A stretch of DNA of 23,464 nucleotides from Candidatus Bipolaricaulota bacterium (lineage in GTDB: Bacteria > Bipolaricaulota > Bipolaricaulia > Bipolaricaulales > Bipolaricaulaceae), in assembly GCA_021129895.1 (NCBI GenBank), contig JAJOKL010000076.1, positions 27,391 to 50,854 of the forward strand, written 5' to 3'. Position 1 is the stretch's first letter; each line of letters starts with the position of its first letter. The position numbers were made by a program, and so were the translations under genes. The notes under the pieces were generated by a model. It did not search any database and was not told the origin of the DNA. It saw only the letters and a list, made by a program, of their open reading frames with translations. Shown piece by piece: positions 1 through 7,661 of this stretch.

Positions 1-20
1 CCCGGTTCACGGAACCGGGG
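1..20 (-). terminator. Hairpin at the left edge, possible terminator of the tldD operon
   Basis: Perfect 8-bp inverted repeat: CCCGGTTC at 1-8 and GAACCGGG at 12-19 around a 3-nt loop. It begins 6 bases past the stop codon of the minus-strand gene at 26-916, where an intrinsic terminator of the tldD-pmbA-hypothetical operon would lie. The window ends before any T-run could be seen, so the terminator role is inferred from position and stem only. Confidence 0.35.
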
Positions 21-25
21 CAAGT

Positions 26-916
26 TCACAGGAGCGCTGGATACCGGTGACGTTCTCCGAGCAGCCGATCCAGGTGTTGTAGCCACAGCTTGAGGCATTT
101 GTAGAGGGAGGCAACCAGCCAATCCCGCACCGGCTCTGGCTCCCCCAACAGGGTATGGATCCAAGCCTCGCTGGGGGACTGGGGGGGCTTTCCTTCTCGC
201 CACCGGACCAGAGCGGCAAGGGTAGTGCGCAGGGTTGCCACGCGGGCCGGTTCCAAGGTTGGGGCCTCCTCCAGGGCGGCCCGGCACACCCGTACCTCCG
301 GGGGCTCCCCGGCGGCGATCCCGGCCACGATTCGGGCCAGGTTCGCCGACAAGTTATAGGTACAGGCGTGGCGGAACAGGAGCGGCAGGGGGGCCTGATC
401 CCCCTCCACCAGGGCGCGGGTGAGGGGGTAGCGGGCCCGGTCCGCCCACCGCTCCAGGTGTTCGTCCAGGGCGGCATGCCCTTGGAGCAGGGCCAGGGCT
501 GCCCCGCCGGCCGCCCGGGCGGCCTCGGCCTGCTCCGGGCTGGGGGAGCTCAGCTCGGCCATGCCCGAATCCCCGTCCAACTCCCGGCCCCGGCTCCAGC
601 GCACTAGCCCCTCCCCCCAGGATTGAAGCGTAAGGCGGCTGGCTAGGGGGAGCTCCCCGCAGCCCCCCACCCGGGGGTAGGCCTTCCCCTGGCCGATCAT
701 GGTCAGCACCTGCTCCAGGCCCACCGGGAACAGGGCGGCGCAGGGTTCGAACCCCCAGCGGGGCATGAGGTCGCGCACGGCCAAGGCCCAGCGGGGAAGC
801 GGGAGTTCCCCAGCAAGGCTGTTTAAGTACAGGATCTCCTCGTCGAACGCCTCCCGCCCGTCCACCCCGGGCATCTCCCACCATTCCAACAGCCGCTTGT
901 CCGCGATCCTCACCAC
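26..916 (-). CDS. Hypothetical protein, third gene of the tldD-pmbA operon
   Basis: A 296-aa protein I do not recognise. It starts at GTG 916, 18 bp after the pmbA stop, with a weak Shine-Dalgarno-like CAGGCGG just upstream. The next codon is also GTG, so the start could move by one codon. The sequence looks soluble and largely helical, with many Leu, Arg and Trp residues (for example LLEWWEMPG near residue 10 and SLYKCLKLWLQHLDRLL near the end). I see no signal peptide, clear membrane segment or catalytic motif. Position suggests co-transcription with the TldD/PmbA protease pair, so a role in processing a modified peptide, or as its partner or substrate-handling factor, is possible but is only inference. 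Codon use is GC-rich at third positions like its neighbours, supporting a real gene. Confidence 0.75.
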   Translation of the reverse strand: MVRIADKRLLEWWEMPGVDGREAFDEEILYLNSLAGELPLPRWALAVRDLMPRWGFEPCAALFPVGLEQVLTMIGQGKAYPRVGGCGELPLASRLTLQSWGEGLVRWSRGRELDGDSGMAELSSPSPEQAEAARAAGGAALALLQGHAALDEHLERWADRARYPLTRALVEGDQAPLPLLFRHACTYNLSANLARIVAGIAAGEPPEVRVCRAALEEAPTLEPARVATLRTTLAALVRWREGKPPQSPSEAWIHTLLGEPEPVRDWLVASLYKCLKLWLQHLDRLLGERHRYPALL

Positions 917-934
917 CGCCGCCTGAAGAAAGGA

Positions 935-2236
935 TTAACCTCGCGAGCCCGCCACCTGCAGGGCCGACACCAGGATGAACGGGGCCACCACCCCGGGGAG
1001 CTCCCGTCGCTCCCGGCTCAGCTTGAGCGGTTGTGCCAGCTCCTGATAGATGTTCCCCGCCACCATGGTCCCGGAGAGCCGGCCCACCGGTCGCCCGTCC
1101 TCTATGTAAAACCCTAAACCCTGCACGGAGAACTGCCCCTGCAGGTAGTTGGAGGAGTGAAATCCCATGCCGCCGTAGAGGAGGAGCCCCCGCTCAAGAG
1201 CGAGGAGCTCCCGCCAGGGGGTCTTCCCGGCCTGGATCACGGGGCGGGCCGGCCATGGATTGGGGCTGGCCCAGGGGCCCCCGCCGAACAGCGCCCGCTT
1301 GAACCCGTTTCCCGTGGAGGCCTCCCCCAGTAGGGCCGCCGTGCGCAGGTCGTAGAGGTACCCCCGCAACACCCCCGCCTCCACCAGGGGACGCCGGTGG
1401 CAGGGCACTCCCTCATCGTCGAACGCCCGGGTGAACGGATCCCCCTCCCGCATAGGATCGTCCCAGATCGTCAGCGAATCGGAGAGGATCCGCTCCCCCT
1501 CCTTCCCAAGTAAGGGGGAGGTGCGCTGCCACAAGGCCTCCCCGGAGAGGCCCGCAGCCAGCGGCAGGGCCAGGAGGAATGCCGCCTCCGGCGCCAGCAG
1601 CACCGGTAGCCTCCCGGGAGGTGGGGAGGCCACCTCCCGCCCCCAGCCATACCACTCGCTGAACTCTTCCACCAGCTCCGCCGGGAACTCCGGGGGCCCC
1701 GGATAGGCGACGGTCTTGTAGAGGCCGCTCCCCGCCCCGGGGAAGGGGGCGCCGAAGCTCACTTGTACCCGCCCCAGGCGAGCCTCCCGCTCCAGCCCCC
1801 CGGAGGCGGCGATGCGGAGTGTGTCCAGGGTGCGCTCCAGGCTCACCACCAGCGGCGCCTTGGGGTGCACGCCCGCGATCTCCCGCACGATGCGGGCTCC
1901 CAGGGGGACAAGATCCTCGGCCCCGATCCCGGGGAGCTCGGGGTGGGGCGGGGGGAGCTCCGCGTGGGGGGTGGGCGCGGCGAAGGAGAAGCCGGCCTCC
2001 CCGCCCTGCCCGGCGGCGGCCCCTGCCGTCTTTATCAGCTCCGGCCCCGGCCGGGTGCCGCAGGCCATCCCCAGCCGTCCCTTCCGGATCACCCGCACCA
2101 TGCAGAAATCGGTCACCTCCCCCAGTACGGCCACCGGCTGGCCCAGGCGGAACTGGACCGAGCACCGGTCCCGGGTCACCCAGTACACCTCCGCCTGCCA
2201 ACCCCGCGCCTCAGCCTGCCGCAGAAGCTCCCTCAT
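935..2236 (-). CDS. pmbA: PmbA/TldE-type subunit of the TldD/TldE metalloprotease
   Basis: A 433-aa member of the TldD/PmbA family, close to the usual family length of about 440-450 aa. Known members pair with TldD to form a zinc protease that trims peptides such as microcin B17 precursor and the CcdA antitoxin; the TldE/PmbA subunit lacks the metal-binding HExxxH motif. I see no such motif here, which fits TldE. Family-like regions include the DDEGVPCHRRPLVEAGVLRGY segment (shortened here) and a C-terminal SNYLQGQFSVQGLGFYIE-type stretch. The reading frame stays open further upstream to 2467, but ATG 2236 is the better start: it overlaps the tldD stop as ATGA, and upstream residues do not resemble the family. 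Translation is therefore probably coupled to tldD. Confidence 0.9.
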   Translation of the reverse strand: MRELLRQAEARGWQAEVYWVTRDRCSVQFRLGQPVAVLGEVTDFCMVRVIRKGRLGMACGTRPGPELIKTAGAAAGQGGEAGFSFAAPTPHAELPPPHPELPGIGAEDLVPLGARIVREIAGVHPKAPLVVSLERTLDTLRIAASGGLEREARLGRVQVSFGAPFPGAGSGLYKTVAYPGPPEFPAELVEEFSEWYGWGREVASPPPGRLPVLLAPEAAFLLALPLAAGLSGEALWQRTSPLLGKEGERILSDSLTIWDDPMREGDPFTRAFDDEGVPCHRRPLVEAGVLRGYLYDLRTAALLGEASTGNGFKRALFGGGPWASPNPWPARPVIQAGKTPWRELLALERGLLLYGGMGFHSSNYLQGQFSVQGLGFYIEDGRPVGRLSGTMVAGNIYQELAQPLKLSRERRELPGVVAPFILVSALQVAGSRG

Positions 2237-3615
2237 CCCCGGCCTCCGATGGTGACCTGGCTGATCAGGATGTGAGGGGCGCCCTTCCCGGATTTGGGGT
2301 TGAGCTGCATGGGGCCGATGCCCCCCTTGCCGCAGCCGCCCCGCTCCGAGAACCGTAGGTCGTTCCCCACCATCCGGATCCGCTTCAACGTGGAGAAGAG
2401 CTCTCCGGACATGTTGATGTCCCGCACTAGCTCTGCCAGCCTCCCGCCCCGGATCCTCCAGCCCCACTGGGCTCCGAACGTGAACTGGTCCCCCGAGGTC
2501 TGCCCGCCTTTCGCCCCCACCAGGTAGTAGCCATCCTCCACCGCGGCCAGCATCTCCTGAAACGAGTGGGGCCCTGGCTCGATGAAGATGTTGGACATGC
2601 GCACGATCGGGGTGTAGAAAGCATCCACCGCCCGCATGTTCCCGGACAGGGGCTCGGAGAACTCGGCGGCGGTCTCCCGGGAGTGGAGCCGGCCCGTCAA
2701 CACCCCGTCCCGGATGAGCTGGGTCCTCAGCCCCGGCATCCCCTCGTCGTCCACCGGATAGCTCCCCGGCAGGCCGGGCAGGGTGGGGTCATCAGCTACC
2801 GATAGGGCCGGGGCGGCGATCTCGCTCCCCAGAGTTAGCCGGGCCCGGAAGCTCGGGTTGTACTGGAGCCCATCCGCCTCCGACAGGTGCCCGAACGCCT
2901 CGTGGATGAACAGGCCCGCCTCGTCCGGGTCCAGGATCACCGGGAAGGACCCGGCCTGGGCTGGCCGCGCGGAAAGCAGCCGCACCGCCAGCTCCGCCCG
3001 TTCCCGCAGTTCATCCTCCCTGCCCACCAGGCGGGAGAAATCCTCGCTGCCGCCGAAGGCGATGTGGGTGGCCTGAATCACCTGCCCTTTTCTCGCCACC
3101 GCCCGCACCCCCAGGTTCACCAAAAGCAGCTCGTAGCGGATCTCCGCCCCCTCGCTGGAGAGGAAGGTGCGTACTGAAGACCACTCCTCGTAGTAAGCGT
3201 GGGTGGTGACGATCCCGGGGACGTCCAGGGCCAAGGAGTTGTAGTGGGAAAGGAGCTCGACCTTGTCCTGCAAGGGCACCTGCCGGGGATCCTGGCGGGG
3301 GCGGACCGGGAACTCCCCCCGCGGGGCCGCGGCCGGGGCGAGTTGGATCGGGCGGGCGCGGGCCGCCCCCAGGGCCCGGGCGGCGGCCCTGGCCCTGTCC
3401 AACACTTCAGGCAGGTCCTCGGGGCGAGACACGGAAAAGAGCGCTTTCCCCCCGCCTGCGAAGGCCCGCACGTGCCCTCCGGCGGTGGCGGTGGATTTAC
3501 ACTCGGTGAGCCTTTTCCCCTGGAAGGCGATGCGGACCCGCCGGTTCTCCTCCCAGCGGACGTCCGCATAACCATCCCCCCAGGATGCGAGCAAGGGCTT
3601 CACCCGCCCTACCAC
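2233..3615 (-). CDS. tldD: TldD metalloprotease subunit
   Basis: A 460-aa TldD-family protein, normal length. The diagnostic metal site HEAFGH is at residues 238-243, followed by LSEADGL, the signature of the catalytic subunit of the TldD/TldE heterodimeric peptidase. The C-terminus has the family's GNDLRFSERGGCGKGG region (about residues 415-430) and ends QVTIGGRG. The start is GTG 3615, preceded by a G-rich stretch that can serve as ribosome-binding site; the GTG at codon 5 is an alternative. It is first in an operon with pmbA (4-bp overlap) and a hypothetical gene. Promoter TTGTCT-17-TAGAAT lies just upstream and implies a leader of about 14 nt. No microcin-like or RiPP precursor gene is visible nearby, so its substrate is unknown. 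Confidence 0.95.
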   Translation of the reverse strand: MVGRVKPLLASWGDGYADVRWEENRRVRIAFQGKRLTECKSTATAGGHVRAFAGGGKALFSVSRPEDLPEVLDRARAAARALGAARARPIQLAPAAAPRGEFPVRPRQDPRQVPLQDKVELLSHYNSLALDVPGIVTTHAYYEEWSSVRTFLSSEGAEIRYELLLVNLGVRAVARKGQVIQATHIAFGGSEDFSRLVGREDELRERAELAVRLLSARPAQAGSFPVILDPDEAGLFIHEAFGHLSEADGLQYNPSFRARLTLGSEIAAPALSVADDPTLPGLPGSYPVDDEGMPGLRTQLIRDGVLTGRLHSRETAAEFSEPLSGNMRAVDAFYTPIVRMSNIFIEPGPHSFQEMLAAVEDGYYLVGAKGGQTSGDQFTFGAQWGWRIRGGRLAELVRDINMSGELFSTLKRIRMVGNDLRFSERGGCGKGGIGPMQLNPKSGKGAPHILISQVTIGGRG

Positions 3616-3635
3616 CTTGCCCCCTTCACGGGGGC

Positions 3636-3664
3636 ATTCTAACCCCCTGCCCCCTCCCAGACAA
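3636..3664 (-). promoter_or_regulatory. Sigma70-type promoter of the tldD operon
   Basis: On the minus strand TTGTCT (3659-3664) is separated by exactly 17 bp from TAGAAT (3636-3641). Transcription should start near 3629, about 14 nt before GTG 3615. The -35 box shares bases 3659-3663 with the -35 box of the divergent MFS promoter. Confidence 0.6.
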
Positions 3665-3685
3665 AACGGGGCGGCCGGGTAAACT
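3658..3685 (+). promoter_or_regulatory. Promoter of the MFS gene, overlapping the tldD promoter
   Basis: CAGACA (3658-3663) and TAAACT (3680-3685) are 16 bp apart. Only 7 nt separate the -10 box from ATG 3693, so the transcript would be leaderless or nearly so. The same TAAACT -10 hexamer is used in the gyrB promoter candidate. Confidence 0.5.
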
Positions 3686-3692
3686 GAGGGCC

Positions 3693-4898
3693 ATGCTGCA
3701 GGTGTTCCTGCCGCTGTTTTTGGCGGTGGCCGCGGCCATGGTAGGCCTGGGGGTGATCTCCCCCATCCTCCCGTTGTACGTGCGGGAGTTCGGTGCCGGT
3801 GGGGCCCAGCTGGGGTTGGTGTTCGCCGCCTTCTCCGTATCCCGGGCCCTGTTGGCCCCCATCCTGGGGCGGCTCTCGGATCGGGTGGGCCGGAGGCGCA
3901 TGATCGCCCTGGGCTTGGGGGCGTATACGGCCGTGTCCATCCTATACGTGATCGCCGAGTCCCTGTGGCAGCTGGCCGCCTTCCGCCTGCTGCACGGGGC
4001 GGCGTCGGTGTTGGTCACCCCCATCGCCCAGGCCTACGTGGGGGACGTGACCCCGCCGGGCAGGGAAGGCCGTACCATGAACCTGTTCTACAGTTCCATG
4101 TTCCTGGGGATGGCACTGGGGCCGCTCCTCGGCGGGGGGCTGGCCGAGAGATGGGGCCTGGTGGCCCCGTTCTTCGCCATGGGCTCTCTCACGTTCATCG
4201 CCCTGATCGCGGTCTTAGCCTTCGTGCCCGAGGACCGGCACTCGCTGGCCCGGCCCAAGGGGCGGCCCCCCATTCGCCAGGTGGCCCGCTCCCCGGTGGT
4301 GTGGGGGATCGTGGCCTACAACGCCACCCGGGGGTTCTGGCGGCAGGGGTTCAACGCGTTCTGGCCGCTTTTGGGGGCGGCGCTGGGGCACGGGGAGGCA
4401 GCCCTGGGGAGCGTGCTCACCGCGTATCTTTTCGCCCAGGCGGCCTTGCAGATCCCATTTGGGTTTTTGGCTGATCGGTTTCCGCGGCTGCCCCAGATCG
4501 TGCTCGGGGGGGTGGTGGCCCCAGCGGTGCTGTTCGGGGTGCCGGCGGTGGCGGGGTCCCTGGGCTGGGTGTTGGCGGGCGGGGTGCTCATGGGGGCGGC
4601 CAGCGCCCTGGGGCGGGCGTCGGTGGTGGCGGTGCGCACTGCCTGCGGCCGGGTGCACGGGATGGGGATCCTGGCCGGCATCCAGAACTCGGCGTTCGCG
4701 GTGGGGCAGTCCCTGGGGCCGGTGTGCGCGGGGCTGGCCTACGACCTGGGGGGGATGGCCGCCCCCATGTACCTGGGGGGCACGGTGGGCCTTCTGGGGA
4801 CGGCCCTGGCCGCGGGGGTGATCTCCCGCGGGACCCCGGGGATCCTCCGCCCCCACGCTGAGCCCATCGCTTCCGGGGATAGGGCCCGGGAGTGTTAG
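3693..4898 (+). CDS. MFS transporter (DHA1-like, probable drug or metabolite exporter)
   Basis: A 401-aa major facilitator superfamily protein with about 12 hydrophobic segments in two halves. The motif A loop between helices 2 and 3 reads GRLSDRVGRRRM (about residues 62-73), and a degenerate copy, GFLADRFPRLPQ, occurs at the same place in the second half. An SMFLGMALGPLLGG segment in helix 5 resembles motif C, which is typical of antiporters, so export is more likely than uptake. The open frame extends upstream to 3585, but ATG 3693 begins the first hydrophobic helix and sits next to its promoter; the upstream codons overlap the tldD start. It is a single gene, divergent from tldD and convergent with the glycosidase gene. 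The substrate cannot be told from sequence. Confidence 0.88.
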   Translation: MLQVFLPLFLAVAAAMVGLGVISPILPLYVREFGAGGAQLGLVFAAFSVSRALLAPILGRLSDRVGRRRMIALGLGAYTAVSILYVIAESLWQLAAFRLLHGAASVLVTPIAQAYVGDVTPPGREGRTMNLFYSSMFLGMALGPLLGGGLAERWGLVAPFFAMGSLTFIALIAVLAFVPEDRHSLARPKGRPPIRQVARSPVVWGIVAYNATRGFWRQGFNAFWPLLGAALGHGEAALGSVLTAYLFAQAALQIPFGFLADRFPRLPQIVLGGVVAPAVLFGVPAVAGSLGWVLAGGVLMGAASALGRASVVAVRTACGRVHGMGILAGIQNSAFAVGQSLGPVCAGLAYDLGGMAAPMYLGGTVGLLGTALAAGVISRGTPGILRPHAEPIASGDRAREC

Positions 4899-4937
4899 CG
4901 CCAAGGCCGCCCTCCTCTCGCCGCCCTCGCCTTGGGC
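4899..4937. terminator. Imperfect inverted repeat between convergent genes, possible bidirectional terminator
   Basis: The 39-bp gap between the convergent stop codons holds GCCAAGGC (about 4900-4907) and GCCTTGGGC (4929-4937), which pair with one bulged G. There is no T-run on either side, so termination is inferred mainly from position. Confidence 0.3.
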
Positions 4938-6098
4938 TCAGGAAGCCCGGAGCGGCGGGGCGGAGAGGGAGATCTTCTCTATTTCTCCCACCAGGTACAC
5001 TGGGGCCAAGCCCAGCTCCAGCTTGAACGGGCCCCGCCACTCCCCCAAGGGCTGGCCGTAGATGTCCAGCGCTTGGACCGTTCCCGCCGGGATGATCCAG
5101 AGCGGCCCCTGCCTGAGCCAGGGGTCCTGCCAGAGCACCGAAAACGGCCCCGCTGGCCCCGAGAACTGGAACCAACTCACCCCGGCCTCCTCCCAGCGCG
5201 AGACGAGCTCCGCCCCCTCCAGACGATGTGCCAGTTCCCGGTAGGCGAAGAAGGCCCGCTTTTTCACCCCTGCCCCCCGGTCATAAGGGCCGAAGCCGTC
5301 GTAGACGAGGCCGGCCTGGTCGAAGAAGCCCACCCCGGTCCCCTCATAGCGGGGCTCCACGAGATAGGTCCAGAAGGCCTTTTCTACGCCCAAAGAGTAG
5401 AGGAGCACGAACCTCTTCACCAGGTCCGCCGCCTGCTCCTCTTCGGATTGGGCGATCTCCCCCACCAGGCCGGAGTAGGTGGAGGTCTCGCTGCGCCAGA
5501 TGGACTTTTCCCCGTAGCCGTACTCTGCCAGCACCCGGCGCATCTTCCTCACGAGCTCCTCCCCGGTGCGGTAGGTCTGGGCAGCGGAGAGCCTGGGGCT
5601 AGGCCGAGCCAGCCCGTAATAGTGGAAGTTGAAAACGTCGATCCACTCCCCTCCCCCGGCGGCGATGATCGCCACCCGGCGGGCGAACTCCTCCGGTGGG
5701 CAGGAGGTGCCCCAGTCCCCGTTCTCCTCGTTCCCGATCTGCCAGTAGCAGACCGGGGCCCCCACCTCCTCTACTCCAGGTCCGGCGGTGAAGTACTCCA
5801 CGATGGCCGCCACCGAATCGGTGGCCTCCGGGGGAAGTTCCGGGGCCCAGAAGGTGGGCACGGGAGTCACCCCCAACTCGATGAGCCCCCGCATGCGGAT
5901 GCGGTCCCGGGGCCGGGCCTGAGGCGGCCCCTGCGGCCCGATGAAAAGCCCGTAAATCACCGCATTCACCCCCAGCTCGGGAAGGTAGGAAAACTCGTCC
6001 AGGGACATCCCCCCTGAGTTCCCAAAGAACCCCTCCCCGCCCCGGGTAGGCAATGCCACCAAGATGCATAACCACAGCATCGCGATCGTGGCTTTCAT
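4938..6098 (-). CDS. Secreted clan GH-A glycoside hydrolase-like protein
   Basis: A 386-aa exported protein. Residues 1-22 form a signal peptide (MKAT, a hydrophobic core, then a small-residue region). The mature part looks like a (beta/alpha)8 barrel followed by a C-terminal beta-rich domain from about residue 300. Clan GH-A hallmarks are visible: WQIGNEENGDW with acid/base Glu124 in the NE pair, and WRSETSTYSG with candidate nucleophile Glu204; the FNFHYYGLA strand lies between them. Likely a retaining beta-glycosidase acting outside the cytoplasm; I cannot assign the GH family or substrate. Start ATG 6098 was chosen because it begins the signal peptide and has a strong Shine-Dalgarno, AGGAGGTGA; the open frame up to 6302 adds residues unlike the family. 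No convincing -35/-10 pair was found upstream. Confidence 0.75.
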   Translation of the reverse strand: MKATIAMLWLCILVALPTRGGEGFFGNSGGMSLDEFSYLPELGVNAVIYGLFIGPQGPPQARPRDRIRMRGLIELGVTPVPTFWAPELPPEATDSVAAIVEYFTAGPGVEEVGAPVCYWQIGNEENGDWGTSCPPEEFARRVAIIAAGGGEWIDVFNFHYYGLARPSPRLSAAQTYRTGEELVRKMRRVLAEYGYGEKSIWRSETSTYSGLVGEIAQSEEEQAADLVKRFVLLYSLGVEKAFWTYLVEPRYEGTGVGFFDQAGLVYDGFGPYDRGAGVKKRAFFAYRELAHRLEGAELVSRWEEAGVSWFQFSGPAGPFSVLWQDPWLRQGPLWIIPAGTVQALDIYGQPLGEWRGPFKLELGLAPVYLVGEIEKISLSAPPLRAS

Positions 6099-6262
6099 CC
6101 TCACCTCCTCGTGGCATTTACACCTGGAGAGGGCCCGGGATACGCAGCCGCCGGGCGCCCCGGCTATCTGGAGTGGCACCTCAGGGGCGAGCGCTTCGCC
6201 ACCGCCGAATGGGCCGGGGAGCACGCCAGCGCAGCCTAGCTCGCTAACTTCACCATGCGCGG

Positions 6263-6291
6263 TTGGCCCGCCACGGAAGGCCGCGTATCCT
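6263..6291 (+). promoter_or_regulatory. Promoter of the decayed saccharopine-dehydrogenase-like gene
   Basis: TTGGCC (6263-6268), 17 bp, TATCCT (6286-6291). Transcription would begin near 6298, just before the first family-like codons at about 6309. The ATG at 6255 lies upstream of this promoter and is therefore unlikely to be the original start. The same TTGGCC -35 hexamer occurs in the xdhC promoter. Confidence 0.45.
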
Positions 6292-6308
6292 GGGGTCGCC
6301 ACGGGTCA

Positions 6309-7432
6309 TCGATACTGGTACTGGGGGCGGGCAGGCAAGGGGTGGCGGCGGAGCGGGTGCTCCTGGCCGACGCCCGGGGGGAGGCGGCCGAGGCCGCGCG
6401 GCTGAACGCCCTGCTGGGGGAGGAATGGTGGTCCCGCAAATGGTCGACGCCGGGAACACGGCCCAACTCGTGCGCCCGCTCTCGGGAGTGGAGGGACTCC
6501 TCTCTGCGGTGCCTTACCGGTTCAACCTGTCCCTGACCCAGGTCGCCATCGCCACCGGCACCCACATGGTGGATCTGGGCGGGCACACCGGGATCGTGCG
6601 GGCCCAGCTCCGGTTCGATCGGGCAGCCGAAGAGGTCGGGGTGACGGTGGTGCCGGACTGCGGCATGGGCCCGGGGATGAACATCACCCTGGCCCTGCAC
6701 GCCATGTCACTTTTGGACGAGGCCGAGGAGGTGCGGATCTACGCCGGGGGCCTACCTCAGGACCCCGCCCCCCGTGGAACTACGCGCTGCTTTTCAACGT
6801 GGAGGGGCTGATAAACGAGTACGACGGGGAGGCGATCTTCCTCCGGGAGGGAAAACTGACCCCGGTGCCGGCCCTGAGCGGGCTGGAGGAGCTGGGGCTG
6901 CCTCCCCCGGGGCGGCTGGAGGCGTTCGTCACCTCCGGGGGGCTGTCCACCATGCCCTGGACCTTTCAGGGGAAAATGCGGGTGCTTGAGAACAAGACCC
7001 TGCGCTACCCGGGGCACTGCCTGATGATGCGGGGCCTCAAGGAGGCGGGGCTGTTCTCCCGGGAGGAGGTCCAGGTTGGCGGCTGCCGGGTGCGGCCGCG
7101 GGCCCTGCTTTCCCGGCTCCTGGAGGAGCGGCTCTCCCAGCCCGAGGTGAGAGATGTGTGCCTGATCCACGTGCGGGCCCGGGGGAAGAAGGCCGGCGAG
7201 CCCGCGGAGGCGCGGGTGCAGCTGTTGGACTACTTCGACGCGGCCACCGGTTTTCGGCCATGGAGCGGCTCACCGGCTGGCACGCGGCCCTGGTGCTCTC
7301 CCTGGCGGTGCGGGGGGAGATCCCCCCGGCGTCACCCCCATCGAGCGGGCCCTGCCGCCCGAGCTGGTCCTGCCCCAGGCCGAGGCGCGCGGCTGGGCCG
7401 TGCAGCACTCGGTCCAGCTCGAAGACCTGTAG
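6309..7432 (+). pseudogene. Saccharopine dehydrogenase-like NAD(P)-binding oxidoreductase, multiply frameshifted
   Basis: Family similarity runs through three reading frames in five segments. Frame A: ILVLGAGRQG (nucleotide-binding loop) to LNALLGEE near 6420. Frame B: VDAGNTAQLV, LLSAVPYRFNL, MVDLGGHTGIVRAQL, VVPDCGMGPGMN and GGLPQDPAP, to about 6773. Frame C: NYALLFNVEGLINEY, NKTLRYPGH and RDVCLIHVRARGKK, to about 7250. Frame A again: AMERLTGWHAALVL and RGEIPP, to about 7327. Frame B again: GVTPIERALPPELVLP, to the stop at 7430-7432. Every change of frame equals a one-base loss; two fall in C6 runs (6768-6773, 7322-7327). The Rossmann fold also looks short by about a dozen residues between GAGRQG and VLLAD, and no good start codon remains. 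Active relatives act on saccharopine or similar aminodicarboxylates; the original substrate here is not known. Sequencing error in homopolymers is the main alternative to true decay. Confidence 0.85.
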
Positions 7433-7473
7433 GGCCTTTCCGCGACGGGGCGGGGTTGTTCTCCCTCGGTTTA

Positions 7474-7487
7474 TCGAATCGGTTCGA
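7474..7487. promoter_or_regulatory. Upstream LacI-family operator candidate
   Basis: TCGAATCGGTTCGA, a near-palindrome with the central CG typical of LacI-family operators. It matches 13 of 14 bases of the site over the lacI-type start codon at 7661-7674, 187 bp downstream. It lies in the gene-free stretch 7433-7660, which is more AT-rich than its surroundings and contains no other clear feature apart from the palindrome at 7619-7632. Confidence 0.55.
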
Positions 7488-7618
7488 GAAATATCCGCGC
7501 ATCCGGTCGCCGTTTTCGCCGCTTCGGCCGTTTACACCGAGAATCCCGGGCAAAGATTGAACAAGATCAAACAGAAAAAACAAGATCTAGAGGGCATATC
7601 TGTCACCGCCCCCTCTTG

Positions 7619-7632
7619 GCCCCCGCGGGGGC
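7619..7632. repeat. 14-bp perfect palindrome just upstream of the -35 box
   Basis: GCCCCCGCGGGGGC is a perfect palindrome ending one base before TTGACG of the regulator promoter. It could be a binding site for a second regulator or a weak terminator stem for the upstream pseudogene; there is no T-run after it. Low-complexity GC sequence of this kind can also arise by chance here. Confidence 0.3.
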
Positions 7633-7661
7633 TTGACGAACAACCCAAGGCCTGCTAGTCT
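7633..7661 (+). promoter_or_regulatory. Promoter of the LacI-type regulator and sugar operon
   Basis: TTGACG (7633-7638), 17 bp, TAGTCT (7656-7661). The -10 box abuts the operator at 7661-7674, so bound repressor would cover the transcription start. The predicted leader is only about 6 nt and there is no Shine-Dalgarno before ATG 7674. Confidence 0.55.

Noticed and set aside
2237..2467. N-terminal extension of the pmbA frame
   Set aside because: It overlaps the tldD 3' end out of frame and does not resemble the family; ATG 2236 with the ATGA overlap is better.
3618..3636. Perfect 7-bp hairpin TGCCCCC/GGGGGCA near the tldD start
   Set aside because: It straddles the predicted transcription start of tldD, so it is unlikely to form in RNA as an attenuator; it may be a chance product of GC runs or a protein site.
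6143..6239. Plus-strand frame reading GYLEWHLRGERFATAEW before a stop at 6237
   Set aside because: It looks protein-like and could be a gene remnant, but it is short, has no start and I recognise no family.
7158..7658. Separate plus-strand open frames over the end of the dehydrogenase-like gene
   Set aside because: They are pieces of the frameshifted pseudogene plus read-through into the regulator's upstream region.
7433..7660. Search for a small gene or riboswitch in the gap before the LacI-type gene
   Set aside because: Only the operator, the palindrome and the promoter were supported; no conserved aptamer-like fold or coding frame was seen.
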